Source: Marsupella aquatica (Eukaryota; Marchantiophyta). From it: a stretch of 64,000 nucleotides of DNA. The notes beneath the pieces are model-generated. The model ran no database searches and was not told where the DNA came from. It saw only the letters and a program-made list of their open reading frames with translations. The DNA is taken from positions 12,586,001-12,650,000 of the forward strand of contig OZ316891.1 of NCBI GenBank assembly GCA_973895155.1, read 5' to 3'. Both the position numbers and the translations under genes were made by a program. Positions 33,110-45,150 of this stretch are shown piece by piece. Every line of letters begins with the position of its first letter. Position 1 is the first letter of the stretch.

Positions 33110-33780
33110 AAATGAAGCATGTTCCCCCATGCCCATACTATATTTGAAAGTGGAGGGCTTTTCTGAAAAAATGAGTATCTTTGGCTGCAAATGGTTAATG
33201 ATATCCTGGATTTTTGCTGGTTGACAGTTGTTCAAATCTTTTTGGATCTCTTCCTATTTTCTGAAGTGACTAGTGAGTCAGCCCTCTTTTTTGCTTTTGT
33301 AGTTCAGGTGCTTTTTTCCTGTGGGTGTGGGACAAGTTGTTAAGGTGCACCAGTAGTTACAGTTGTTCCCTTTTCCATCTTGGCTAACTGCCTTCAGTCT
33401 TTGCGTTGTCTACAGCCTTTGACCTTCTTCTGGTCGGCATGTGACTCCCGGTTTGTATTGGGCTTTACTTTTCATTTACGTAAAAGGTTAATTTCAAGAA
33501 AAAAGAAATAATGAATGAGAATGAATTATAATCCACCCTGCTGACAGGACATGGTGGTTGATTAACACCCCCTTTACTGTTCCTTGGAATCATCCCCTTT
33601 ACTGTTACAATGTGACGATACTATCTTGGTCGGACCCATCGCTAAAATTGAACTTTCGTTCAACAAATGATTATGGCTAATAACTTAAAGCACAAATATG
33701 AAGCAAAATAATATTCACATGTTGATGACGTGTATACTATAGAGTGCTTTAATCAAGATTAAACACAAGTCGAGATTTTT
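33110..33780 (+). repeat. Second copies of two dispersed repeats
   Basis: 33110-33545 is a diverged copy of 13470-13900 (shared 'gtgagtcagccctc', 'ggtgcttttttcc', 'gtgggtgtgggac', 'tcaagaaaaaagaaa'). 33560-33780 is a diverged copy of 21385-21600. The two sit next to each other here but are far apart in the first copies. Confidence 0.55.
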
Positions 33781-35399
33781 CAGAAAATCAACTCCATCTC
33801 ATAATCCGATGTGTAACAGAAAAGAAAACATCTTAATCGAGTATACGAATAAAAAGACAACTTCATAACTCACTATACAGGCCATCTGGTGTTAAAAAGA
33901 CAATCCATAAGTAGAGACTGTCCTATGGGACTAGAAAAATCCATAACCTGCCGTCTGTGCTCCCCATGATTTTCTTGGGTATCGATGTAAGTTTAGGTTT
34001 TTCCTTTTTGCCAGTGCATGGCCAATGTCACCTTGTGAGAAGGAGCAGATGCTAACGATATTCCTTACTTAATTAGATTATTTTTTAGGGTCAGATTCCT
34101 TAAAGTTAAGGATGGCTGATATAGTATAGTATACATGTTCATTCTGGAACAAGTTTCATTTTTTGTCTTGTAGTGATGTATAAGTGACTATTGCATAGCA
34201 TTTGATAGGATTGAGTGGGAAAATATAACACAAGCCAAATCAAAATACATGTTAGAGAATGACAGGTAAAAGTACAAGTGCACAAGTCTTGAAAAATAGT
34301 GCACCTAAGGTACAGATTCTCACTTGTTCTAATGACACTAAAATCAATCAAAAATTGTCTCGCATGTTTTTAATGATACTCAAATCAATCAAAAATTGTG
34401 CAAATAATGTAGGAAAGATTCTCCCTTACCTTAGGTAATGATAATAAAAACCATAAGCCTAGTAAACAAAAGTTTGAGGAGGACTTAATGCAGGAAGAGT
34501 CCTACTCCTCAAAGTATAAATTCTCTCTCATTCACCAGATTTGGCAGAAATTCCATAAAATCTGTGAAAGGGGGTGAATGCACTGTATTAAAAACTAAAT
34601 GTAGTGGGGAATGAGAGCCCTAGCTAATAGGAAGATAAAGAACATTTAGAGGGGTGCCAAAGTAATCTCAATTCAAAATTATACAAGTGGTGCAACGTGT
34701 TCAGATGCTTTAAAGTAAAATTATATGACAAATTTCTTAGGAAGACAAAACTTTGAAAAGTGGATTGGTAGTGTCAAAATTCACAATCTTGATTAGAGAT
34801 CTGAGTTATGGGTATAGCCGAACACAGATTAAGATGGCTGAGCCTGATAGCAAGAGCTTGAAACAATTGGTACTGGATCTTGAAGCCCGTCATGAAGGTT
34901 TGTGAGGAAATTTTTAAAAGATTTGAGGGTGAAAGTCTTGTTCAACTTCAGTCTAGTTGTGCAAAATGGAGAGGTCTCTTGCTGATCCACACTCCTGGTT
35001 GGGAACCAGAATGGACAGGGTTGAAAATGTAACTTCCTGATACTCTACAAAATAAATACATGTTATAAAGCTTTTCACAAAATAAATATATTTTACAATC
35101 ACATCTTTCTGTAACAAGATCGTCTATGCACTGCATGCAATGCAATAGACCATAAAACTTCAATCTCACAATAATGCTTTTCCATTCATCAAGTCTTTTG
35201 TCAAGGAAAGTGTTGTCAAGCTTGACAACACATTCCTTGACAACAGAAATTGGGGACAAAAATCCAAGGCAGCCAATAAATTGGTGCAAATGTGCTCAGC
35301 CACTCTTGCTGGGCATGGGGTAGGTCCACAATGGATTGCAATCGGTGGGGGATACTGCATGCCATTTGGGCACCGTCAACACTCTAGAGTACCAGAAGC
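33781..35399. other. AT-rich spacer, no gene
   Basis: Only short spurious frames. A segment at about 34005-34085 ('gccaatgtcaccttgtgagaaggag') is found again near 57500-57585. Nothing else is recognised. Confidence 0.4.
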
Positions 35400-35640
35400 T
35401 TGGGTATTTTTGGCCAAAATTTGCCAAATTGCACTTTCCCAAAGAGCTTACGCCCACTTCCTGCAAAAGATTGCTAATTTTTACTGTCTTATTAGCCAGT
35501 GCCCCACCTAATTGCATCTAACGGTCATCCTTAAATCTAGGGAGATCTGATGGTCGGGAAAATATTCAGATAAGGAATATTTGGAGCGTCTTCTCCTTCA
35601 CACTCTAGACATTCGCCAATCTTGCAAAAAAGTAAAAACC
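35400..35640. repeat. 'TTCGCCA' dispersed family, copy
   Basis: Shares 'ttagccagtg', 'atctaacggtc', 'aaatctagggagatctga' and 'ggagcgtcttctcctt..acactctagacattcgcca' with 46555-46830 and part with 12145-12260. A related inverted copy lies near 59290-59520. The ends hint at short inverted repeats (ggc(g/c)aaaa...ttcgcca), so a MITE or foldback origin is possible. Confidence 0.45.
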
Positions 35641-36889
35641 TTAAAAACTAAGCTGGTTGGGATGCTGGTATTTACCCTCTCTCTCAAAGACAGCATATCC
35701 AACTAGGGCTTGTGGACCAAAGAAAATTTGTTGGATATACGAGAAATATGTATAAGGAAGCAGGATAATATTGCTTTACGTCTAGACATATTCTCACAAG
35801 GGTCACCCCGGGGGTCACCCTTGGTCAACTCCCATTGTCGCATAACAATGACCATTAACTGACCAAGAGACTGAGTTATAAACGACCATTGTTATAACTG
35901 ACCATAATAGGCCTAAGAGAGTAAAACTAAAGGAGAACTCTCTTAAACCGCAAATTCGACTACAAAGGACTCCGGGTTAGACTCCGGGTAACCCGGAGTC
36001 CTCATTAATACGTGCATCGAGTGACCCTTCATTGGGAAGCGCAGCTGCGCCTCTCCTGAGCCATTCAATTTTTACTTACTGCTGCGCCCATCCTATGCCA
36101 TCCGATCCGATCTATGGCTCAAAACGTAGATCTCAGTGAGATCTACGTCTCACAAAAAAATGAGACAAAAAGATTTAATATTTCATGAGAAAATATCAAA
36201 AAACAAACGGTGAAATATGATAGGTCGAATTCAAATTTTGAATTTTGGGGGGAAGAGGAGATCTGAGCCGTCTGCCCTTATCATCTTTGTGAATCTCATC
36301 CGTCCACTTTAGTAGGGGATCTATGGCTCAGATGAAAGATCTCAATGAGATACGGATGGGTGTTTTTCATTTTGAAAATGGTTGAATAGTTTTCAAATGA
36401 AAACAAATCCAAGCATTCCTGGCCGTTGATTCTGTCTCTACTGAAATCTATACCATTGATTGCTTTTGGCTAATAAAAATATTTTTTGTCCACATAAAAA
36501 GGTAATCTAGGGCACAAATGAAAGATCTCGAGGAGATCTATGGCCTGGTGTTTTCCGTTTCAAAAATGAATACATATTTCTTGGAATAAAAATAAATTAA
36601 TTTTACTGTTTTCTCCTCTTTCTCCTCCCCGATACTTTCTTTCACTGAAGTTTGATACTCCTTTATGGCCGTACTGTCCCACAGCTCCTTAAATAACTAA
36701 TCAAATCCAACGGCTGTGGATCTTTCCCGCCCAAAAACTTTTTTGTATATGGACGAAGGATGAAAAATGGCGGGATCCCTTATTATAGTTGTAGATTTTT
36801 GGTGTCATTTTCACTGCCAAAAAAAATTTAAAAATACCCAAACACATAGTGAAAATCATGCCACGGCATTGATGACAAGGTCTCATGCA
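35641..36889. repeat. Spacer with a second dispersed repeat (36245-36565)
   Basis: Nothing coding. The part at 36245-36565 ('ggggaagaggagatctgag' to 'gatctatggcctgg') has a diverged same-strand copy at 44815-45150, with repeated 'aaagatctcaatgagat' modules. A short palindromic 'gtagatctcagtgagatctac' lies at 36126-36146. Confidence 0.5.
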
Positions 36890-37340
36890 AGGGGCACACT
36901 TTTACTTGAAAAAATATTTTATTTCACATTATGTTTCACATAACCCTTTTGGCGTCATGACATCATTTAACTTGATAACTTCTTTCATGTAATGACATCC
37001 TTGGCAAAACAACCTCTTTTTGTTTTAAAATGACATCTTTGTACTTGACGATATCATTTTACTTGATGACATCTTTCATATAATTACATCTGTGACAAAA
37101 TCACTTCTTTTTATTAATGTCATATTTTTACTTGACAACTTCTTTCACATAATGACATCTTTGGCAAAACAATTTCTTCTTTTTCAACGACATTTATTTT
37201 ACTTGATAATATTTTTCACATATCGACATCTTTGGCGAATGATTTTTTGTTTTACAACACCTTTTTTTCACGACATGTTTCACATCACGAGATCTTGGGC
37301 GTCACGACATCTTTTGTGCACCACACGAGTATTGAGCTAA
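36890..37340 (+). mobile_element. Helitron-like non-autonomous element, copy 2
   Basis: An array of 'acgacatctttt' / 'acttgatgacatctttca' units. It ends in 'TTGTGCACCACACGAG', 'tattgag' and CTAA, followed by T. The same architecture and end as copies 1 and 3. The 5' end is approximate. Only spurious open frames lie inside. Confidence 0.5.
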
Positions 37341-37590
37341 TTATATATAACTTTGAAGAGTATTTTGGTCCTATTTTGCTACAATTTATGATTGTGTCCA
37401 TCAGAGTCTCTAGAACCCATGGGAGCTTTTCTTTTGAGAAGCACATGATGTACATTTTAGGTGTAATAACTAATAACCTTCTGGCCTCCTCTACCTGGGT
37501 CCATGGGGACCGATGTTTTTGTCTCTTTTGTTTCCTCCCTTTAAGTGGGTCTGTGGGATCCTGCTTCCGGTTGGTCGCTTTTTGTTTTTT

Positions 37591-37626
<36 letters not shown>

Positions 37627-39528
37627 TGACAGTCATCCAACCAACCTGGACACCGGTATAGCGATCAATACGACCACGGTAAATAATAAGGTGTTGTTGT
37701 CCGAGCACTATACTGTAATTAAAGCCCGTGTTCTCACGTACAGTATCGTATACCCGTCGCACCTGTATCTTATTTACTTACTGAAACTGTCACTCGTGCA
37801 TTGATTTGCCACTCGCGCAGTCTAGCGGACAAAAATGCGTGTGGAGTCGTGCTCAGCTCCATGATTCCCCCTCGATGAGCTCACTGAGCTGCTTCCCAGC
37901 TCGAGAAGACGGTGAAACGTACTAACGTAGAGCCAGTGCCACCCCAGCCCTTGCTTTGTCTTGAGCATCATTCTGAATTCTGCTGCTGGGTTGGCTACAT
38001 TGATGATTTGGTCTGTTCCTGAATTTCTTGGTCCTCTTGGATCTTCGCCTCACATTAGCGAAGATGTGTACTTGCGAGTGACGGCAGAAATGAATTGATT
38101 TTGTGGACTGTCCAACTGTGAGATCGGACGTCCGGCTGCACTAAATGCGCTCATAACTATTAACTAGTAGGACAAAGCAACCACCAGCTCGATCGTCCCC
38201 AAGTTTGGTCTGTTACATTATAATTACGGACAGAAGAAGAATGAAAATCGGATCCCAGTAATAGGATTTATTGGGAGGAAGACTGTCCACTTCACCACTC
38301 GGGCACTCGCCAGCCCGACAGCCAGTTGAGAGTTGTGGGTCTCAGGTGAGACCGTGCGGTCCAGTGACCTGCATTTGCTTCATCCTTAGTTCCCATGCAT
38401 GGATCGAGTGAGACAGACTCAGGTCGCTTAATTCACATGTTTTGCCAGTACTCAACAGGCAGGGTACCGATCTCCATGCGCTGCTTCCCAGCTCGGGAAT
38501 CATAACGTAGAGCCCAGCCGACGTCGCTCCGTCTTCGGTAGCTGCTCCGTTTTGTCGAGTTCTTCACCTCAGAAGGGCTGGAGAATTGAGATAGGGTACG
38601 TGCGAGCTCCAGACTCGATCAAACCTCTGACGTCTTTTGAAGGAGATTGGGAGTCTTGAGGTATGCTCGCATCACATTTCACACTCTACTAGACAGCAAC
38701 ACTACCCACAGTCCATATATGTCTAGCTTATTCTACAATGTGCTGATTCAGATGGAAATATGCAAGCTGATGCAGCCAAGTAAACGTGAAAAATCTGCAG
38801 TGTTAGTTTAGGAATAGATAAGAAATCGCCCCAGGAGGTATACTTACAATTAGTTGGTGTTGCCTAAGCAGCAGCCAGCGCCCAGGCAGTCCCGTCCGGA
38901 GGGATACCTTCAGCAGCTAGCCTCATGACAGTCAACACTTACTTACCGTCCCGACAACGGGATTGCTGAAGTCAGCGTTTGTTGAGATGATGCACTTAGA
39001 TTTGAGGGCACACCCAATGAAGTTTTCCCAGGTTTTTGAAGGATAACTTGGCTCAATTAGTATAATACGGACGAGTGTTTAAGTAGAGACATCGCAGGCC
39101 CCGATCACAGGATTCAAAAAACCGTTGCATTTCCACTCGTGCCTTTTTCCCACCAGTATAGTAAAAACATGAGAGACGCGCACGATTTGCTTTCTCCCAG
39201 CCTTGCTTTCTACCAGCTTAACCTATTTGAATCTCTTTCATCTACCCAGGCATTGGGACCTGATTGACCAATGTTGTAGTTCGTGCTCAAGTGTAGACCT
39301 GTGTCATTCACGCATTGTACAAGTCGCCAAAGGTCTTGCTAGTGACCTACATTTGGGATCTCATCTATCAACATGTACCCTTGATTCAATGTTGACGTAG
39401 GAGCATTTCCTTTCACTTGCTGCTACAGCAGCACTCTGACCGGATGTGACTTATCTGAAACTCGTGCTATTTTTCCCCTGGCTTGCAGGTCCCATATATA
39501 TAAACTCCCCGGAACCTTGCAGCTCAAC
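37341..39528. other. Spacer upstream of the GDSL gene; AT microsatellite
   Basis: A (TA)n microsatellite lies at about 37595-37626. There is no convincing gene. TATATATAA at 39495-39503 lies only about 30 bp before the lipase ATG. An acceptor-like 'ttgcag' just before it (39483-39488) suggests a possible 5' UTR intron instead. Confidence 0.4.
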
Positions 39529-41469
39529 ATGGATACTGTTCACGTGCAGCTTTTTGGAGCAGTGTTACTGTTTTTTAGCTCTGCGGTTATAGGCGGGGTT
39601 ACAGGACAGGTACCACCATCCACCATGCCAGCAAACTTCATCTTCGGTGACTCGCTAGTAGATGCTGGCAACAACAACTACCTTCCGGCTTCTTTAGCTA
39701 AAGCAAACTTTCCCCACAATGGAATGGACTTCCCTGGTGGACAAGCGACCGGGCGATTCTGCAACGGGCGTACTGTTACGGACGTCATTTGTATGTCACT
39801 ACAAACATCTTTCCTCATTCGACGTAGTTTTGGGGACCACATGCGGTTGTCTCGAATCGAGAAGGAAAGGGTCGAGTCTCCTTGCTAAGGTTGTCCCGTT
39901 GTTCTGGGTTTTAGTCTTTTTTGCTTAGCACTTGCAGCGGTATGACATGGCCGTTTTTTCCCTGAACCTGCTCTCAGGTGATCTTATTGGTATTCCGTTC
40001 CCACCCCCTTACTTGGCCCCCACTACGAAGGCTGGCGTAGGAATTCTACAAGGGGTGAACTATGCCTCAGCTGCAGGTGGTATTCTGGATGCAACTGGTG
40101 CTAATTATGTAAGTTCAGACTCACGCTCCACATCGATTTATCGTCCTCATCAGCCTTCTTTCACTTTCTGAAACTTCTCTCTCCAACAAGGATTCTCTAA
40201 ACTTTACTAAGCAAATTTGCTATTCTATTGATGTTGTACGTAGTGACGAAGTTTTGAAAATCTTGCATTCCAGCCAATCATAGTTCCGTTGCTCTCGGCA
40301 CCGATGCCCTCAAATGCTCAGTATCCGACATAATCTTTTCCGAAAGTATGCTACATTGTATGGCAAACTGGAAAGTAATGAATAAGTGGAACGGAGTGAA
40401 AATGACTGGTAGATACTTACTGCGGATGGTACAAGCAGGTTCAACGCGTTGGGATGAATGGCCAGATTCAATCCTTCGGGAGTACTTTGGCCCAACTGCA
40501 GGCGCAGATAGGAATAGCGCAAACGAACACCTTACTCGCGACAGCACTTTGCACCGTTGTGGTGGGCAGCAATGACTTCATCAACAACTACTTGCTGACT
40601 GACACAACTACCAGATTTCAGTACAATACCCGCCAGTACAACGAGCTCTTGCTCAATACCTTAAGCCAGCAGTTGACGGTACGTGAACTCTGAACCTAAA
40701 GCTGATTCTGCCAAATATGATTGTTTGAATGTTTCTAATTCTGAGATTGCGCCTGACTCAATTTAATGACTACCTGTGGACACTAAATCATGATCATTCG
40801 GTTCTAATTCACGGGATTTTGCGACATCGTTCTATTCCAGACACTGTACAACTTCGGGATGCGGAAATTTACTGTCTCGAATGTGGGGCCCCTCGGATGC
40901 ATACCCGACCAGCTAGCTATAGCTGGGGCGCCCAATTGCATACAATCAACGAACGACCAGGTTCAGGATTACAATGCCGGACTAGCCTCTTTGCTGACTC
41001 GGCTCACTAGCAATCTCCCGGGGTCAACATTTTTGTACGCCAACGCCTACGACTCGGTGAACTCGTTCATCACCAGCCCAGCCAATTACGGTACGTGAGC
41101 TAGCGCAACGCCTCTGTATGTAAAATTTCTTCAAGACTTCGAATCCGAATGCAGGCGAAAGGCACATGAATTCCACAATGACCACTTAGTTTGTTTAAAT
41201 ATTAACTTATCAGCACACTCCCTTGATCATGACGTCCTTCAACTTCTACAGGGTTTACCAGCACCCTCTCTTGCTGCGGATCCGGACTATATAACGCGCA
41301 ACTCCCATGTCTTCCCACGGCATCCCTTTGCCAAGATCGAACCCAGTATATCTTCTGGGACGCCTACCATCCCACTCAAGCGGCGAATATGATTCTGGCG
41401 AATAGTCTTTGGAATGGGGGAACGAGCTCCATCCACCCCATGAATGTCCAGCAGCTTCTGAAGTTGTGA
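39529..41469 (+). CDS. GDSL-type esterase/lipase, five exons
   Basis: Exons 39529-39790, 39978-40108, 40439-40678, 40841-41090 and 41252-41469, all with GT-AG introns and consistent phase, encode 366 residues, the usual size of plant GDSL lipases. Residues 1-26 are a signal peptide, so the enzyme is probably secreted to the cell wall. Block I is 'FIFGDSLVDAGNNN' with nucleophile Ser42. Block III is 'VVVGSNDFINNYL' in exon 3. Block V is 'FWDAYHPTQAAN' with Asp331 and His334. Family members hydrolyse acyl esters of lipids, cutin precursors or cell-wall components; the substrate here is unknown. The start is the ATG at 39529; a TTG 12 nt upstream in the same frame is not used. The end of exon 5 is followed by two imperfect copies of its last 60 bp. 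Confidence 0.9.
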
Positions 41470-41612
41470 TTTGACATAAACTGTCGGGAAAGAGCTCCAT
41501 CGCATCTCCTCTATCAATGTCCAGCAGCTTCTGATGGAACGTGGAATTGTGTCGGGAACGAGCTTCAAGCTAGGCCGCTAGAATGTTCAGCAGCTTTTGA
41601 ACTCTGATGGAA
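41415..41612 (+). repeat. Three imperfect copies of the GDSL gene end
   Basis: The last coding segment (with 'aatgtccagcagcttctgaa') is followed by two further degenerate copies at about 41484-41536 and 41555-41612, each with 'gagct(c/t)', then 'aatgt(c/t)cagcagctt(c/t)tga'. The first holds the real stop. The others lie in the 3' UTR. Confidence 0.65.
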
Positions 41613-42776
41613 CAGGTTGGATGAAAGCAAAGCGGTGCACATGTCGTACTGGCAACTAAATTTTTTGCACCCAGTCGTGTATAGCATCGAGATGCAGTGC
41701 TGTAGTGGAGTTAGAAACTATTCTTTAGCTGCAAGCGTCGATGTCTTATCATTTCGCATTAGGTCTTCTTCTCTCTGGCAGAGTTGAGAATGCATAGCAC
41801 TGTGCCACATCTTGAAAGATAAATATAGCAATGACCAAGAGGGAGATATCGGAATGTTACATGGACGGAATTTCGAGTTTGTTCCCGGATTTGACAAACC
41901 ACGATCTCCAGATCTTAACGTGACATCTTTGAAGATACATATGTCTACTACATTGTGAGGCATTGTACACTTTACTCAAAGCAAGGTGGGTATCGTAGGA
42001 AGCACATCTCTCACAAAACCACATAAAACAGCTTAGAGCAAGGCATTAAGGTGAACAACGGGAAAACCAAAACCACATATATAACGCCTTAGAGCAAGGC
42101 ATTAAGGTGAACAACGGTGCTGTTGGCAGTACAGTACAGACAGTACCATCCTTGGGCAGGGGGGCATGGATGTTCACAATTGCTACGAAATCATAATGAT
42201 GGCCACCATGTCACCAAGCGCTTTCAAAATCTACGAGAAAGGTCAGACCCATCATATAAATCATAGACCGTAAAGTTTGTTGCCATGTAGTACTTTGCTG
42301 GTAGTACCTTGCTTTTTATGATATTGTGCATCAAACCTTTGGTATTTGGCCACAGCATTCAGACACATCTTCCCGGAACTAAAGTGGCGGCTCTTCTCAT
42401 GCAGCTAAATTAGCAAGTCATCCTCTTCAATTGGACGGAAAGCCAGGGCAAAATCAAATTCTTAGCAAAATGGACAGCAATAAAGCTCCATGACAAACTA
42501 ACAATCCACTCCAATACTTCAATAGTGAGCGGTAGTACTCCCAGCAGTGTTGTCCTCCCAACCAACTTTCCTCCCACAATCTTGTTATGGCAGCAAGTTT
42601 CAACTTTTAGCCTCTATGTGGAGTGTTCAAACTGAACACTAATTGAAACTGAACACTAATTGGGCCTTCAACTTTTAGCCTTTATGTGAAGCTCTATAGT
42701 GTTCAAACTGAACACTAATTGGGGCACAGGTTGGTTGCCCCTTAACTCCTTGGCCTAAACCGAGTACCAAATACCC
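41613..42776. repeat. Spacer with direct repeats
   Basis: No gene. 'cttagagcaaggcattaagg' plus 'tgaacaacgg' occurs twice at about 42030-42115. 'gttcaaactgaacactaatt'-type units recur at about 42625-42720. Confidence 0.45.
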
Positions 42777-42952
42777 TAACCTAACCTCAATTCCTGCTGG
42801 ACTCCCAATGGCCACCTCAGATTACACCCTTCCATAAACATACAAACCCTACACCCATGCATACTAACCTAACCTCAATTCCTGCTGGACTCCCAATGGC
42901 CACCTCAGATTACACCCTTCCATAAACATACAAACCCTACACCCATGCATAC
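42777..42952 (+). repeat. Perfect 88-bp tandem duplication
   Basis: 42777-42864 and 42865-42952 read the same by eye, from 'taacctaacctcaattcctg' to 'acccatgcatac'. No divergence is visible, so the duplication is recent or an assembly artefact. It contains no open frame of note. Confidence 0.8.
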
Positions 42953-44814
42953 TTGTAGCTATTCTCTTCAGAATTATTATTTTTGGTCTTTAGTTCATAT
43001 GCACCAATTGCTTAATGACAATTGTAACAATTAGAACATGCTTGTGTCCTAATCATGTATATAACACAAAAACTCCTAATTTTCTTGCGCAAATCCACCT
43101 AATATGACCCATTAATGAGGGCCTATTGTCCTTTAAAGTGAATCAAAAATTTTACAAACCCTATTAATCTTACACAAAACTTTGAAATAGGGTTTGTAAA
43201 ATTCAAGCATCATCCTCTAGTTGCACAACTACCAACTGGAGGTCCTTTTTTTAGCTCCAATTGTTTCTCATCTAGATCATACTTTTCCATTGATGCGCAT
43301 CACTACCTAGAATCTCATCAAGCACATCCTCTAGTTGCACAACTACCGCCTTAGCATCCTTTGAAAAACTCACTCCCATAGTCTAAGAGCATAGTGCATT
43401 TGTCCTTGTAATGGTCTTTCCACTCTCAGGGTAGGAGTCCCCTTTGCTGTGCACGATCTCTCCAATTCCTCCATGTAATCTTCATAAACTGTACTGGAAA
43501 CCTTATGCCAGACCTTTGTTGGAACCTTCTGCACATTTACTGTCTTCCCCTGTAATACAATGGAAAATGTGTGAGATAGCTTACTAGCTTTCAACATTGC
43601 AAGTATCTTGGAGTCAAGAGGCATCTTCTTATTCAGATATCCACTTCTTTGCCTTTCTAAAGGTTTCTTTGCGGACCTGAGAGGTTGACTGTTCAGGTAA
43701 CTTTTTCCAGCGGAGCTTTCCTCTAGGCTTTTGTCAAAACTGCAACAGACTGATATTGGGGCCAGACATGGAGTTGCCCAAAGCTAGCTCATGAGCCTTT
43801 GTAGAAAGCATCAACTCTCCTCTGTTCCCCTCCCAATTGCTTCAATTGGCATTGCGCTTTCCATGTCACAAAAACAATAGGGGTTCTCAAATATGATGCA
43901 TGGGCACTCTAACCAGGTTTTCTTTGGATGGACGTGGCCAAAAAATGTGTGGTGCTCCCAAAGCCTAGCATACACACTTAAGTCACAAGATTTTATGGTT
44001 TCCCTCTGACCACTTCCCCCATTAAGGGAACCAAAATAAATGAACTTGGAAATTCTGAACACTGGTCAAACTCAGTTGCATGTCACATTCCGGGCATTGG
44101 CCCTATCCCACAGAAGAGTAAAATGGATCCATATTTGAGACCTTATGAATATTGAATAACCAATCCTGCCAAAAAGGGGACTGGTTTGTTTATTCCCCAT
44201 TATTGTGTATTTTGCCTTTGAGATCCTAGTCTGGCACTTGTTAGGTGCCCATTCATGACAAGTCTAAGTTTCCAAATGTTGTGGCTTGCATTGATTTTTG
44301 CCCCAAGCCTGAACATGAGTGTTTGGAATTTTCATAATCATGCCCTTCATGTTTGGGGCAATGTGGGTAAAAATACTTCTGCTTGGTAGCCATAAAAATT
44401 TGAAAAAATAGATAAAGTACATTAAAAACAACAAGGAATGGGAATGGAAAGGGCACAATAGATATCCTTATTTTTTAGTTCAAATTTTGGTTTTGACAAA
44501 ATTAAAAATTCAATCTAGAAATAAATTGATTACATGAAAATCAATCTTCAAAGATCAAACATATCAGTATTTAATTTAGAAAACAACCATCAACAAACTG
44601 GTTTTGGTGGGTATCCTTGCCTATATCACCCTCACCTTCTTTCAGTTTCAATTTCCTTCCCTTCATAGCTCATTGTTTTATTTTGCTTTTCTTTGCCACC
44701 GTTGTTCCTCATTGCTTTGAAGTGAGCAGATACATTGAATTGAGATACTTCACTTCCCTGCCTCTTTGTAGACTGGTAATTGACAATTAGTTCGTGGACC
44801 CCTTGGCTAATAAA
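42953..44814. other. Spacer with unassigned open frames on the minus strand
   Basis: Two minus-strand frames (43370-43624, 84 residues; 43811-44062, 83 residues) look more protein-like than their surroundings but match nothing I recognise. They may be remains of a retroelement or a lost gene. Nothing else is supported. Confidence 0.3.
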
Positions 44815-45150
44815 ATCCAGGGGAAGAGTCGATCTGAGTCGTCTCCATTTCTTATCTCCGGAAATCTCGTCCGTCCATCATAATGGCCAATCTATGGCTC
44901 AAAAGAAAGATCTCAAATAGATCTATGGATGGGATCTGGCCGTTTTGCAAATGGGTTAATATTTTTCAAATGAAAAATTAAACAAATCCAAGCCTTCCTA
45001 GCCGTCAATTTTGTTGATTTTATGATATTTGCCGTCAATTTTGCAATGCCTCTAGAAATCTTATTCATCCATGTTAGAAGGCGATCTAGGGTGCAAAAGA
45101 AAGATCTCAATGAGATCTACGACTGGGTATTTTTTGTTTTGAGAATGAGT
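44815..45150. repeat. Dispersed repeat, second copy of 36245-36565
   Basis: Shares 'gatctgag(c/t)cgtct', 'tcgtccgtcca', 'gatctatggctca', 'aaagatctcaa' and 'aaacaaatccaag'. Diverged, same orientation. Confidence 0.55.
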
